Below are positions 1 to 9,224 of a stretch of DNA of 64,000 nt, in pieces. How positions within the stretch are numbered: the stretch's first letter is position 1; each line of letters begins with the position of its first letter. The stretch is from Nafulsella turpanensis ZLM-10 (lineage in GTDB: Bacteria; Bacteroidota; Bacteroidia; Cytophagales; Cyclobacteriaceae), in NCBI RefSeq assembly GCF_000346615.1, contig NZ_ANNU01000005.1, forward strand, positions 186,001 to 250,000, read 5' to 3'. The notes beneath the pieces were generated by a model. That model did no database searches and had not been told where the DNA came from. It saw nothing but the letters and a program-made list of their open reading frames with translations. Both the position numbers and the translations under genes were made by a program.

Positions 1-467
1 CGCTGGAGCATATTATTGCCGCTAAAGCTGTTGCTTTTCAGGAGGCGCTTTCTGATAACTATATGCAGTATACCCTACAGGTAATTAAGAATGCCCAGGC
101 TATGGCAAAAGCGTTTATGGACAAAGGCTATAAAGTAATATCGGGCGGTACCGACAACCACCTGATGCTGATTGACCTACGCAGCAAGGAAGGCTTAACC
201 GGTAAAATTGCTGAAAATGCACTCGTAGAAGCTGATATTACCGTTAATAAAAACATGGTTCCTTTCGACGATAAGTCTCCTTTCGTTACCTCAGGTATCC
301 GTATTGGCACCCCTGCCATTACCACCCGCGGTATGAAGGAAGAACATATGCCACGCATAGTGGAGCTGATCGACAGGGTACTCATGAACCACGACAAGGA
401 AGAAGTTTTAGAGGAAGTTGCAGAAGAAGTGAATGAGTGGATGCAGCAGTTTCCGCTCTACAAATAA
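1..467 (+). CDS. glyA: serine hydroxymethyltransferase, C-terminal part (5' end outside window)
   Basis: This is the last 154 residues of serine hydroxymethyltransferase, the PLP enzyme that interconverts serine and glycine and loads one-carbon units onto tetrahydrofolate. The frame is already open at base 3 and reads [16 protein letters not shown], a typical SHMT segment, so the ATG at 63 is internal and is not the start. [14 protein letters not shown] and [16 protein letters not shown] are well-conserved C-terminal family motifs. The PLP lysine lies upstream of the window. The stop is TAA at 465-467 and tatC begins 25 bases later on the same strand, so the two may be co-transcribed. Identity is secure; completeness cannot be judged. 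Confidence 0.96.
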   Translation, partial: LEHIIAAKAVAFQEALSDNYMQYTLQVIKNAQAMAKAFMDKGYKVISGGTDNHLMLIDLRSKEGLTGKIAENALVEADITVNKNMVPFDDKSPFVTSGIRIGTPAITTRGMKEEHMPRIVELIDRVLMNHDKEEVLEEVAEEVNEWMQQFPLYK

Positions 468-475
468 CTATTGAG

Positions 476-482
476 AAGGAGG
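476..482 (+). promoter_or_regulatory. Strong Shine-Dalgarno sequence before the tatC GTG start
   Basis: AAGGAGG lies 10 bases upstream of the GTG at 493. A full-strength Shine-Dalgarno is unusual for Bacteroidota, where most genes rely on A-rich leaders, and it supports GTG 493 as the tatC start. Confidence 0.55.
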
Positions 483-492
483 AGAGAGACCC

Positions 493-1410
493 GTGTCTGA
501 AGAAAAAGAAATGTCGTTTGTAGACCACCTGGAGGAGCTCAGGTGGCACATTATTCGTTCGCTGGCGGCCATAATGGTGTTTGCCATTGCTGCCTTTGTC
601 ATGAAGGACTTTGTATTCCACGAGGTAATACTGGCTCCTTCGCGAACGGATTTCTGGACATATCGAGCGCTATGCGATTGGGGAGGCTATTTTGGAACAG
701 AAGCTTTCTGTATCGATGAGCTACCCTTTATCCTGCAAAGCCGACAAATGACGGGGCAGTTTACCATGCACCTCACCGCCTCCTTTGTCATCGGACTTAT
801 CATTGCCTTTCCGTATGCTTTCTGGGAAATCTGGCGATTTATCAGTCCCGCACTGCACTCAAACGAAAAGAACGTTAGTCAGGGCTCAGTGTTCTTCGTA
901 AGCCTGCTGTTTATATTGGGCATTATGTTCGGATACTACATCGTTTCACCGCTCTCCATCAACTTCCTGGCCAATTATCAGGTAGACCCGAGCGTGCTTA
1001 ACGAGTTCGATATCGCTTCCTACATCTCTACACTTTCGATGATGGTGCTTACCTGCGGACTGATGTTTCAGCTCCCGGTAGTAGTGTACTTTCTTACTAA
1101 AACCGGTGTGGCCACCCCACAACTCATGAGAGATTACCGGAGAATTGCCATTGTCGTGATTCTTATTGTTTCGGCTGTGTTAACCCCACCCGATGTAATG
1201 AGTCAGATACTGATTTCATTGCCGCTACTGGTGTTATACGAAATAAGCATCTATGTAAGTGCCTTTATTCTGCGGAAAGAGAAACGGAAGGAAGCTGCCG
1301 CCCTTGCAAGACTGGAGCAAAGGGAGAAAGCCTATGAAGAAAGAAACAATAACAGTAAAGGTAAGGACGAGGACGATAACCGCCACGTACCACTCGACCA
1401 GCGGTTTTAA
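493..1410 (+). CDS. tatC: Sec-independent protein translocase TatC
   Basis: TatC is the multispanning core of the twin-arginine translocase, which exports folded proteins across the inner membrane. The 305-residue product opens with EMSFVDHLEELRWHIIRS, the N-terminal TatC signature, and has about six hydrophobic segments. FPYAFWEIWRFISPAL is the other conserved TatC motif. A roughly 45-residue insertion follows the first membrane segment (about residues 45-90) and contains two Cys; the insertion may be lineage-typical. The C-terminal tail (about residues 260-305) is highly charged and cytoplasmic. The start is GTG at 493, chosen because of the strong Shine-Dalgarno upstream. tatA/B genes are not in the window. 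The stop codon lies inside a perfect inverted repeat. Confidence 0.96.
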   Translation: MSEEKEMSFVDHLEELRWHIIRSLAAIMVFAIAAFVMKDFVFHEVILAPSRTDFWTYRALCDWGGYFGTEAFCIDELPFILQSRQMTGQFTMHLTASFVIGLIIAFPYAFWEIWRFISPALHSNEKNVSQGSVFFVSLLFILGIMFGYYIVSPLSINFLANYQVDPSVLNEFDIASYISTLSMMVLTCGLMFQLPVVVYFLTKTGVATPQLMRDYRRIAIVVILIVSAVLTPPDVMSQILISLPLLVLYEISIYVSAFILRKEKRKEAAALARLEQREKAYEERNNNSKGKDEDDNRHVPLDQRF

Positions 1411-1434
1411 CCTTTAAAGTTTAAAACCGCTGGT
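1397..1434. terminator. Perfect 14-bp hairpin overlapping the tatC stop codon
   Basis: ACCAGCGGTTTTAA (1397-1410) pairs perfectly with TTAAAACCGCTGGT (1421-1434) around a 10-base loop. The left arm includes the last codons and the TAA of tatC. There is no U-run after it, so it may stabilise the mRNA 3' end or act together with the next hairpin. Confidence 0.6.
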
Positions 1435-1440
1435 AAACCA

Positions 1441-1490
1441 GACAGGCTCAGCAGGAGAAAAATCGCTCCTGCTGAGCCTGTCGTCATTTT
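1441..1490 (+). terminator. Perfect 17-bp hairpin, second of a tandem pair after tatC
   Basis: The arms are 1441-1457 and 1466-1482 (left arm GACAGGCTCAGCAGGAG), perfectly complementary with an 8-base loop. GTCATTTT follows. This is probably the main tatC transcription terminator. Confidence 0.65.
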
Positions 1491-1579
1491 GGGCAAAGGC
1501 ATCGATAGGATGTTAGCACAACTCTTTTTATTTTCGTGCAGACGAACAGCTATGCTAAACCCATTAAACATCATATACC

Positions 1580-2017
1580 ATGTTATTCAGAAAAATAGCC
1601 ATTGGCGGCGACCATGCCGGTTACGAATATAAAGAGAAGCTACGGAAGGCGCTGGAAGAAAAAGGCCATGAAGTAAAAGACTTTGGTCCGTATAGTGCCG
1701 ATTCAGTTGATTACCCCGATTTCGCGCACCCTCTTTCCAAAGCAGTTGCGGAAGGTGAGTACGATGCCGGTGTTTTAATATGCGGCAGTGGTAATGGGGT
1801 GGCTATTACGGCCAACAAGCACCAGGATATACGCGCGGCTCTTTGCTGGAACGAGGAACTGGCCGCACTGGCCCGCCAGCATAACAATGCCAATGTATTG
1901 TGCCTCCCCAGCCGCTTTGTAGCTTATGAACTGGCCGAAAAAATGACTAACACCTTTATGGATACCGAATTTGAAGGGGGCCGCCATGGGCGCCGGGTCG
2001 GTAAAATCAGCTGCTAA
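1580..2017 (+). CDS. rpiB: ribose-5-phosphate isomerase B
   Basis: RpiB interconverts ribose-5-phosphate and ribulose-5-phosphate in the non-oxidative pentose phosphate pathway. The 145-residue product has the RpiB/LacAB family layout. GGDHAGYEYKEKL lies at the N-terminus. The catalytic Cys-containing CGSGNGVAI motif lies near residues 68-76, and an HNNANVLCLPSR segment follows. The length is normal for the family. It stands alone after the tandem hairpins that end tatC. Its stop codon overlaps the stop of the convergent membrane protein gene by four bases (2014-2017). Confidence 0.96.
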   Translation: MLFRKIAIGGDHAGYEYKEKLRKALEEKGHEVKDFGPYSADSVDYPDFAHPLSKAVAEGEYDAGVLICGSGNGVAITANKHQDIRAALCWNEELAALARQHNNANVLCLPSRFVAYELAEKMTNTFMDTEFEGGRHGRRVGKISC

Positions 2018-3441
2018 TTGGCACTGTCTGCCTCTAAAATATACACATGCGGATACCGGTCAGCTGGCCGGTATTTGCTTTTTAAGATAGGCATACGTTC
2101 AAAAACAGCCGGCATTAAACCAACATCGTCGACAATTACCTGTGGTGCCTCCTGGCTCAGGTTCCTGTAAACGGCCAGCAGATTCTGGTAATAGTTGAGG
2201 CTGGTAAACTGCTCTTCGCTAAGTGTCCAGTCGAGGTAAGGCGTTGCCAGCCGTGCCTCCTTGTACAGGCTCAAGTCGTGACCCAGGAACAGTATTACCT
2301 TCCCTTCCACTAATGCCTGCTCCGGCCTTTCTTCCACCTCCAGCTCCTCAAAGTTGGTATATTCAGTTACATACGGAATGGAATCAGCCAACAGATAGTA
2401 GTTGAGGCCCAGTAGCAAAACAGCAAAACCAAGGAAGTAAAGCTCTGCCTTTAGCCTGTTCCGAAACAGCATAAAGTACTGGCTGATGTAGAAAGAAAGC
2501 GGTGGCAGCAACAGCATGAAGTGGAAAGTAGACTTTTCAGGAGAGAAAAGAATGGCCACTATACCCATTAGCAGGTAGTAAAAAAGGGACTGCTGCAACC
2601 TCACCTGGTAGTTGTTGAAAGCGTGGGAATTGTTGTAGCGGTAGATGCTAATCAGCAAAAACAAGAGCGGGATAAGCGCTACCAGCAGCAGGCTGGGGAT
2701 GTTGAGGTAGTTATCCTCGGGCAGCAGGGCAAAAGAACCGATGTATTGCCAGTAAAGGCTGTCGAGCCCGTATTGCCAGGAGTAGTAAAGCATAAAAGCA
2801 GCCAGAGGCAGAATAAAACCAATTAGTAACAGCAGGTACTGCCGTGGTTTAGTACCTGTAAAAATGAGGAGCGAGAAAATAAATGCCACCAGCAGGCTTA
2901 TGCTTTGCAGGTAAAATAAGCCGGCAAGGCCGGTATAGAGGCCCAGAAAGAGAATGGTCTCGTCGCTTCCGGCCCCCACAATCTGCCGGAAAAGGTTTCG
3001 CACCGCCAGTAGCAGAAATGTAAGGCTTAATAACACCGGCGAAAGCGCATAAAAGTCGTAAAAGATATTGGCCAGCAGCATATAAAAGAGAGAAGGCACG
3101 AAGGTGCTTTCATTATAGGCCTTGTAGCGGATGAGCGTGGTATTAAAGATATAGGCCTGCACCACCACCAGCAGGGCAGAAAGAAAATAGTACGCCAGCT
3201 GAGAACGCCCGAAGAGGAAGTCGACCAGCCAGTAAACCATGGCCGAGAGAGGACCCAGATCGTCCCATACGCCAATATAGAGGGTGTCGCCGGCCGCAAT
3301 GTTTTCGCCCAGCAGCATCCAGCCCAGCTCAGGCTGCAGCAATGGCACCCACCCTAACCAGGCAGGCAGTCGTATAAGAAGGAGAAGTATAAATATACCG
3401 ATAATGCGGTAAGGGTCGTTTAGTCTGAAGAAGCTAATCAA
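2014..3441 (-). CDS. polytopic inner-membrane protein of unknown function
   Basis: The 475-residue product has roughly a dozen hydrophobic segments covering residues 10-350, then a soluble C-terminal domain of about 115 residues. The start MISFFRLNDPYRIIGIF resembles Bacteroidota membrane proteins grouped as DUF6427-like, but I cannot assign a family with confidence. The overall shape, many membrane helices followed by an extracytoplasmic tail, is also seen in GT-C glycosyltransferase-like proteins. I saw no clear catalytic acidic motif in the first loop beyond the segment around WDDLGPLSAMVYW, which could be that site. The gene is convergent with rpiB and divergent from rbfA. Confidence 0.75.
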   Translation of the reverse strand: MISFFRLNDPYRIIGIFILLLLIRLPAWLGWVPLLQPELGWMLLGENIAAGDTLYIGVWDDLGPLSAMVYWLVDFLFGRSQLAYYFLSALLVVVQAYIFNTTLIRYKAYNESTFVPSLFYMLLANIFYDFYALSPVLLSLTFLLLAVRNLFRQIVGAGSDETILFLGLYTGLAGLFYLQSISLLVAFIFSLLIFTGTKPRQYLLLLIGFILPLAAFMLYYSWQYGLDSLYWQYIGSFALLPEDNYLNIPSLLLVALIPLLFLLISIYRYNNSHAFNNYQVRLQQSLFYYLLMGIVAILFSPEKSTFHFMLLLPPLSFYISQYFMLFRNRLKAELYFLGFAVLLLGLNYYLLADSIPYVTEYTNFEELEVEERPEQALVEGKVILFLGHDLSLYKEARLATPYLDWTLSEEQFTSLNYYQNLLAVYRNLSQEAPQVIVDDVGLMPAVFERMPILKSKYRPADRYPHVYILEADSAN

Positions 3442-3535
3442 AGGAATGCGATTTGCGGAAAATTTTGAACCAGTTTTTAAACTCAGAACAAAAACGAAAT
3501 TAGTTTATTTTTTAGACAACTAATAAATATATTAC

Positions 3536-3543
3536 AATATTTG
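3536..3543 (+). promoter_or_regulatory. Candidate -7 box immediately upstream of rbfA
   Basis: AATATTTG matches the Bacteroidota -7 consensus TAnnTTTG at all but its first base. It ends four bases before the ATG of rbfA. No convincing TTTG -33 element is visible; the nearest is TTTA at 3511-3514. Confidence 0.4.
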
Positions 3544-3547
3544 CAGC

Positions 3548-3919
3548 ATGAGTGAAAGTAAGAGACAACAGAAATTTGCGCGCTTATTGCAGAAGGAATT
3601 AAGCGAAGTTTTTCAGCGCGACATAAAGCATTTATTAAAGAATACCTTTGTTACCGTTACCAGCATCCGGATGAGCCCGGACTTAAGTGTGGCAAAAGTT
3701 GACTTAAGCTTCATGCTGGCCCCTAACCCGCAACAGATACTGGAAACCCTTAATGAACATAAAAGCGAAGTACGAGGGGCCCTGGGCCGCCGGATTGGCA
3801 AAGATGTACGCCACATTCCTGAGCTCATTTTTTACCTGAACGAAGGTGCCGACTATGCCTCCCGGATGGACAGGATCATCAACGACCTCAATATCCCGCC
3901 TGCCGATGAGGAGGAGTAA
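3548..3919 (+). CDS. rbfA: 30S ribosome-binding factor A
   Basis: RbfA binds the 30S subunit during late maturation and helps process the 5' end of 16S rRNA. The 123-residue product has the KH-like family core. It starts SESKRQQKFARLLQKELSEV, followed by the TVTSIRMSPDLSVAKVDLSF segment and the RRIGKDVRHIPELIFYLNE segment, all typical of RbfA. An acidic DEEE tail closes it. A -7-like AATATTTG sits at 3536-3543, only four bases before the ATG, which suggests a leaderless or very short-leader transcript. An FtsX-type permease gene follows 172 bases downstream on the same strand. Confidence 0.95.
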   Translation: MSESKRQQKFARLLQKELSEVFQRDIKHLLKNTFVTVTSIRMSPDLSVAKVDLSFMLAPNPQQILETLNEHKSEVRGALGRRIGKDVRHIPELIFYLNEGADYASRMDRIINDLNIPPADEEE

Positions 3920-4091
3920 GAAGAAGGCTTTGAGACCTGAGGAGTGTGACAGGAAAGTGAAGGGAAGGACGTAAGTTTTAAACCGTTAATCCTGAAACTA
4001 AAAGAGATAAAGCCATCTGCAGGTACAGGGTATTGCCAAGATCCATTACCATCCGCGAATAACTATCAACTAATAACGACTAAAACTCAGT

Positions 4092-5315
4092 TTGAACCTT
4101 TCATTTTTTATTGCCCGGCGGTATTTTCGCTCCAGAAAAAAGAAAACCTTTATCAACATCATTTCCATTATTTCCATGCTCGTAGTAGCCGTGGGAACAA
4201 TGGCGCTTATTGTTGTGCTGTCGGTTTTTAACGGGCTGGAAGGACTTATCCGCTCTCTTTACAATACATTCGATGCGGAGCTGCGAATTGTAGCCGAAAA
4301 GGGAAAAACCTTTGAGCTGAGTACCGAGCTACTGGAGCTGGTGCAAAATACAGAGGGGGTGGTAAGTATAGCCGAGGTGGCAGAAGATAATGCCTTGGTA
4401 CGCTACCAGGACTCGGAGAAAGTTGTAAAGATTAAGGGTGTCAGCAAAGAGTTTTTAGACCAGCAACGGCTCGACCAGGCTATAATGCAGGGAGAACTAC
4501 AGCTGAAGAATGGTGAAATTCCTTTGGCTGTAGTAGGGGCCGGCATTCGAAATGAACTTTCTATTTCGCTGGAAAATGACTTTTATGCCCTTCGTGTTTA
4601 TTACCCACGAAATGTGCGACCAGGCACCCTTAACCCCAGCAAGTATTACACACAGCAAAATATTAAGCCTTCTGCTGTCTTTAGCATTGAAAAGCAATAC
4701 GACGACAACTACATTTTTGTACCTCTCGATTTTGCTTTAAAGCTCTTCGACTACGGCAACCGCCGTTCGGCTCTGGAAATTGCTGTTGGCCCCACCCACT
4801 CCATCGATGAAGTACAGGCGAAGCTACAGGAAAAATTACCGGCGGGTTTTCTGGTGCAGAACAGCGATCAGCAACACAGCAGCCTGCTCAAGGCAATTAA
4901 AATAGAAAAGCTGTTTGTGTACATTGCCTTTACCTTCATTCTGGCCATTGCTTCTTTTAACATCTTTTTTGCGCTTACCATGCTGGCCATCGATAAGCGC
5001 AAAGATGTGGCCGTGCTGCTCGCCATGGGTGCCAGCAGCGGGCTCATCAAAAAAATATTTTTAGCCGAGGGAGCCATTATTGCCTTTAGCGGGGCGCTTA
5101 TTGGCAGTGGCCTCGGTATTGCCATTTGCCTGATACAGGAGCATTACGGCCTTGTAGGCATGGGCATGCAAACAGCAGTCAAGAGTGCTTACCCGGTAGA
5201 ACTTCAAATTACTGATCTGCTGTTTACAGCTCTCAGTATTATCCTCATCACTTTTTTAGCCTCCTTTCGTCCCGCTTCTATCGCTTCGAAAACAAGTATT
5301 CCCTCTCATATATAG
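4092..5315 (+). CDS. FtsX-like ABC transporter permease, LolC/LolE family
   Basis: This 407-residue inner-membrane protein has the LolC/LolE/MacB topology: one N-terminal membrane helix (about residues 22-48), a large periplasmic domain (about 50-270), and three C-terminal helices. The start NLSFFIARRYFRSRKKKTFINIISIISM is typical of LolC/E-type subunits, which with the LolD ATPase release lipoproteins from the inner membrane. No ATPase gene is adjacent. The start codon is TTG at 4092. The gene follows rbfA in the same direction. Substrate is inferred only from the family; other FtsX-domain exporters have the same layout. Confidence 0.85.
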   Translation: MNLSFFIARRYFRSRKKKTFINIISIISMLVVAVGTMALIVVLSVFNGLEGLIRSLYNTFDAELRIVAEKGKTFELSTELLELVQNTEGVVSIAEVAEDNALVRYQDSEKVVKIKGVSKEFLDQQRLDQAIMQGELQLKNGEIPLAVVGAGIRNELSISLENDFYALRVYYPRNVRPGTLNPSKYYTQQNIKPSAVFSIEKQYDDNYIFVPLDFALKLFDYGNRRSALEIAVGPTHSIDEVQAKLQEKLPAGFLVQNSDQQHSSLLKAIKIEKLFVYIAFTFILAIASFNIFFALTMLAIDKRKDVAVLLAMGASSGLIKKIFLAEGAIIAFSGALIGSGLGIAICLIQEHYGLVGMGMQTAVKSAYPVELQITDLLFTALSIILITFLASFRPASIASKTSIPSHI

Positions 5316-5403
5316 GTTTTTAAATAAAAAAATATAAATTTACAATCTTATAACGTAAATTTTTTTCTCTTTCATTACTTTGCGGGTTACTTCCCATTTT
5401 TAA

Positions 5404-8343
5404 ATGAAAGTTTCTACTACCAAACCGTTTCAAATCATATACTCCCTGTTTGCACACGAGTATCTGGGCTATCTATTTGAGTCCTTCGCAGTGCAGCTGG
5501 ATGAAATGGGACGGCTTTCATTTTTGCATCAGAATATTTCTGCTAAAAATGCTCCTGAGTTCGCTTCGGGCCTCGATGAAGCAGACTATCAACTCATCCG
5601 GCTCATGGACTCTATGCAGCAGGAGGCAATTATCCGGCAGTTCTACAATAAAAAAATAAAGCCGAACGATTTCTTCCTGAAAATTTATGACAAGGAAAAA
5701 GGGAATACCGCCCTGCAGGAAGAAATAGAGGCCTACCTCGAAAAAAAGCGTGCCCAGATACTCCAGCACATCCGGCACAAAATGCTCTTCGAGATGGGGA
5801 ATGACGGAGAACCAGCCTGGAGAAAAATAGACATAGCACCCGAAAAAGCCACTGTGCTTTTCCATTTTCGCCGTAATGAAACCAACACCCACTATTTTCC
5901 CACCATTAAGTACGCAGGAGAAAAGCTGGAATGGCAGTATAAAGGCGCTTATCTTATTTGTAAGGAGCCCGCCTGGCTCGTCCTTAATAACTGCCTCTAC
6001 GGCTTCGAAAACGAGGTAGACGGCAAGAAGCTCCAGCCCTTTCTCAATAAAAAGTTTATTGAAATACCTAAAAAAGTAGAAGACACCTACTATCGAAAAT
6101 TCGTGGCCCCGCTCGTAGGCCAGTTTGATGTATACGCCAAGGGCTTCCGGATTAATACGCTTGCTCCCAAACCACAGCCGGTGCTTACCTTTTCTGAGCT
6201 GCAGGCTGCACAGGCCGCTGAACTGAGCCTCTACCAGCAGACCAATGGCAGTAATGGCTCGGCAGATGAAGGTAAAATTGTTTTCAACCTCTCCTTCCGT
6301 TATGGCGATTACCTCTTTAAAGCCGAGAGTACAGCCGATACCAGCGTTCGGGTAGAACAGCAGGAAGACGACTACACCTTCCATAAGGTAAAGCGAAGCC
6401 CGGAAATGGAAAAGGCCTGTACCCGTTATCTGCGGGAGTTGGGACTGGAGTTGCGCCATGCACGGGCGACACAGCCAAAAATTAAAGCCTTCTCGTGGTT
6501 AAGCAGGCACCGTACTGCCCTGGAAGAAGAAGGCTTTAGCGTATACCAAAACAAGACAGACCAGAAAAGATATTTCCTGGGCGAATCGCACATTAGCATA
6601 GAGGTAAAGGAAAACATCGACTGGTTCGATATCTATGCCATTATTCGCTTTGGCGAATACGAAATCAGCTTTAATGAGCTGCGGAAGTATCTGCATCGCA
6701 AGCAGCTTGAAATAAAACTGCCTAATGGCGAAATTGCTGTTATCCCCGAAAAATGGCTTACAGACTACTCTGAGCTCTTTGCATTTGCGGAGGAAGGGAA
6801 GAACGGGCAGGAAGGCATGATGCTGCGAAAACACCACCTGGCACTGGTACAGGACCTGCAAAACGGGCAGCTGGCCAAGGTTACCATTAGCAATAAGCTA
6901 CAAAAACTTCGTGGTTTTCAGGAAATTGAAGATTATCCGCTCCCAATCAAATTCAAAGGCCAACTCCGCCCCTACCAGAAAGCAGGTTATAACTGGCTGC
7001 AGTTCCTCAACAAATACAATTTTGGCGGCTGCCTGGCCGACGACATGGGCCTTGGCAAAACCGTTCAAACACTGGCCATGCTGCAGGCGCAAAAGGAGGA
7101 CGGTAATGGAGGAAGCTCGCTATTGGTAATGCCTACGTCGCTCATTTATAACTGGGAAATGGAGGCTCGCAAATTTACACCTAACCTTCGGGTACACGTA
7201 TACACCGGCACCAATCGTAATAAAGATGTTAGCCGCTTCCAGAATTATGACCTGGTGCTGACCTCCTACGGAATTACCAGGCTGGATGTGGAGGAGCTAA
7301 AGAAATACTACTTCAACTACATTATTCTGGATGAATCGCAGGCCATTAAAAACCCCACCTCCAATATTGCCAAGGCCGTACGCGAACTTAACTGCCGCAA
7401 TCGCCTTATCCTTACCGGTACGCCACTGGAAAACAGCACACTTGACCTCTGGTCGCAAATGCATTTTATTAACCCAGGCCTGCTGGGCAACCAAAGCTTC
7501 TTCAGGAACGAATTCCTGAACCCGATTGAGAAGAAGCAGGATGAAGAGAAAATCAGCAAGCTGTTCTCCATTATTAAGCCTTTTATCCTGCGCCGACAAA
7601 AGACACAGGTAGCCACTGAGCTGCCGGCAAAGATTGAGAACATCCAGTACAGCAGCATGACCACCCAGCAGGAAGACCGCTATGAGGAGGCAAAGAATTA
7701 TTATCGCAGCAAAATTCTCGACCAGATCGACCTCCACGGAGTAAAAAAATCGCACTTTATGCTGCTTCAAGGTCTTACCAAACTGCGCCAGATTGCCAAC
7801 CACCCTTCTATGGTTGATGAAGAATATCCCGGCGATAGCGGCAAAATGCAGGATGTAACCCACATGCTGCAGAATGCAGTGAGCAAGGGCCACAGCATTT
7901 TGGTTTTTAGCCAGTTTGTAAAGCACCTGAACCTGCTGCGAAAGTACCTGGACAGCAAAAAAATGGAATATGCCTATCTCGATGGCGGCACCAAAGACAG
8001 GATGGAGCAGGTACAGCGCTTCCAGACAGATGAAAAACTGCGCATTTTCCTCATCTCGCTCAAAGCCGGTGGCGTAGGCCTTAACCTCACCAAAGCCGAT
8101 TATGTCTTTATTCTCGACCCATGGTGGAATCCGGCTATTGAGCAACAGGCAGTAGACCGCGCCCACCGTATCGGGCAGGAAAACAGGGTATTTACTTATA
8201 AGTTTATTACCCGCGATACCGTAGAGGAAAAAATTCTGGCATTACAACAAAGGAAAGTCCAACTGGCCGACAACCTTATTACCACCGAAGAAAGCTTTGT
8301 CAAGAACCTGAGCAAGGAGGATATTAACAGTCTGCTGGCTTAA
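5404..8343 (+). CDS. SNF2/SWI2-family DEAD/DEAH helicase-like ATPase
   Basis: The 979-residue protein is a SNF2-family DNA translocase. The N-terminal half (about residues 1-510) has no motif I recognise. The ATPase core begins near residue 517 with LRPYQKAGYNWLQFL. DDMGLGKT (Walker A) is at about 546-553 and LDESQ (Walker B) near 643. The C-terminal helicase lobe carries LVFSQFVKHL, SLKAGGVGLNLT and the QQAVDRAHRIGQ motif near 915-930. Bacterial relatives act in transcription recycling or DNA remodelling. It stands alone with an ATG start, 88 bases after the permease. No nuclease or methyltransferase partner is adjacent, so a role in DNA defence is not supported by context. Confidence 0.92.
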   Translation: MKVSTTKPFQIIYSLFAHEYLGYLFESFAVQLDEMGRLSFLHQNISAKNAPEFASGLDEADYQLIRLMDSMQQEAIIRQFYNKKIKPNDFFLKIYDKEKGNTALQEEIEAYLEKKRAQILQHIRHKMLFEMGNDGEPAWRKIDIAPEKATVLFHFRRNETNTHYFPTIKYAGEKLEWQYKGAYLICKEPAWLVLNNCLYGFENEVDGKKLQPFLNKKFIEIPKKVEDTYYRKFVAPLVGQFDVYAKGFRINTLAPKPQPVLTFSELQAAQAAELSLYQQTNGSNGSADEGKIVFNLSFRYGDYLFKAESTADTSVRVEQQEDDYTFHKVKRSPEMEKACTRYLRELGLELRHARATQPKIKAFSWLSRHRTALEEEGFSVYQNKTDQKRYFLGESHISIEVKENIDWFDIYAIIRFGEYEISFNELRKYLHRKQLEIKLPNGEIAVIPEKWLTDYSELFAFAEEGKNGQEGMMLRKHHLALVQDLQNGQLAKVTISNKLQKLRGFQEIEDYPLPIKFKGQLRPYQKAGYNWLQFLNKYNFGGCLADDMGLGKTVQTLAMLQAQKEDGNGGSSLLVMPTSLIYNWEMEARKFTPNLRVHVYTGTNRNKDVSRFQNYDLVLTSYGITRLDVEELKKYYFNYIILDESQAIKNPTSNIAKAVRELNCRNRLILTGTPLENSTLDLWSQMHFINPGLLGNQSFFRNEFLNPIEKKQDEEKISKLFSIIKPFILRRQKTQVATELPAKIENIQYSSMTTQQEDRYEEAKNYYRSKILDQIDLHGVKKSHFMLLQGLTKLRQIANHPSMVDEEYPGDSGKMQDVTHMLQNAVSKGHSILVFSQFVKHLNLLRKYLDSKKMEYAYLDGGTKDRMEQVQRFQTDEKLRIFLISLKAGGVGLNLTKADYVFILDPWWNPAIEQQAVDRAHRIGQENRVFTYKFITRDTVEEKILALQQRKVQLADNLITTEESFVKNLSKEDINSLLA

Positions 8344-8452
8344 TGCTTTTGAAATAACCTTCTGTAGCTGGTTTCACATTTTCTGTTTCCAGATCTTAAC
8401 CTGCAAGGAAGTTTAGGTTTCCTGATCAAACCCAGGCAGTGACCTATCAGAT

Positions 8453-9031
8453 TTACCTTCCGGCTAATTCTTTGCGGATACGGCTTAACGATTCCGGAGT
8501 CAGCCCAAGGTAAGAAGCAATCATCCATAGTGGCAAACGGAGTGCAAGGGTCGGATAAGTCCTGATAAAGGCAAGGTAGCGTTGTTCTCCACTCTCGCTA
8601 AGCTGACTGACCAGACGTTTCTGGAAGGAACGAAGGCTGTTAATCAGCGCCTGATCCATAAAGGGGCGTGCTTCAGGCACTATTCGATAGAGCGATTCTA
8701 AGAAGGAAGGATCCATGGACAAAAAAGAAGTGTCCTCTATTGCATCAATGAAATACATTGCAGGCTCTTTTTTATACAAGCTGATCTGTTCCGAAATCCA
8801 CCAGTTTTCCGGTGCAAACTGGATAATGTGTTCCCTGCCCTTAGTATCAATAACATAGCTTCGCAAACACCCGCTGAGTACAAAACTGGTATACTGACAC
8901 ACCTCTCCAACCCTTAGCAGAATCTGCCCTTTTTTCACCTGCTTTACTTTTAAAAGTGGTTCCAGCTGTGAAAGCTGGGTTTCAGTTACAGTTAACCTGG
9001 TCCGTAAATAATCAAAAAATGGCTCAATCAT
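8453..9031 (-). CDS. Crp/Fnr-family transcriptional regulator
   Basis: The 192-residue protein has a cyclic-nucleotide-binding-type beta-barrel (about residues 20-115, with KGQILLRVGEVCQYTSFVLSG) and a C-terminal helix-turn-helix (about 165-190, LPLWMIASYLGLTPESLSRI). There is no N-terminal Cys cluster for an Fe-S centre, and the barrel lacks an obvious cAMP phosphate-binding signature, so its ligand is unknown. It is transcribed away from the DoxX-LigB-reductase-YceI genes. A candidate Crp/Fnr box lies in the shared 253-base intergenic region. It is therefore the likely regulator of those genes and perhaps of itself. Confidence 0.9.
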   Translation of the reverse strand: MIEPFFDYLRTRLTVTETQLSQLEPLLKVKQVKKGQILLRVGEVCQYTSFVLSGCLRSYVIDTKGREHIIQFAPENWWISEQISLYKKEPAMYFIDAIEDTSFLSMDPSFLESLYRIVPEARPFMDQALINSLRSFQKRLVSQLSESGEQRYLAFIRTYPTLALRLPLWMIASYLGLTPESLSRIRKELAGR

Positions 9032-9188
9032 ACTTTAATTTAAATTACTTCAGCCAGGCCGTAACCCACGGATGGCTGACTTACTGAAAGACCTGAGCCC
9101 ACCCTGGGGCAAGGTTTTATAGGACTGCCAGCTTCCTGAATCTCATGCCAGTATCTTTTTTTCCTTTGAAGTGACTTTCCCTCTTTTC

Positions 9189-9202
9189 TTAACATAGATC
9201 AA
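9189..9202. promoter_or_regulatory. Candidate Crp/Fnr-type operator upstream of doxX
   Basis: TTAACATAGATCAA resembles the FNR/FixK-type box TTGAT-N4-ATCAA. The right half-site is exact and the left has two mismatches. Its centre (about 9195.5) lies roughly 41 bases upstream of the start predicted from the -7 box at 9225-9232. Confidence 0.4.
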
Positions 9203-9224
9203 GGCGGCGGCGGCATACTCACTA

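Noticed and set aside
5518-6459. 313-codon open frame on the minus strand opposite the SNF2 gene
   Set aside because: It lies wholly within the clearly coding SNF2 gene and has no family motif; it is a shadow of codon bias.
5404-8343. SNF2 helicase as part of a phage-defence system
   Set aside because: No nuclease, methyltransferase or other defence partner is adjacent; the neighbours are housekeeping genes.
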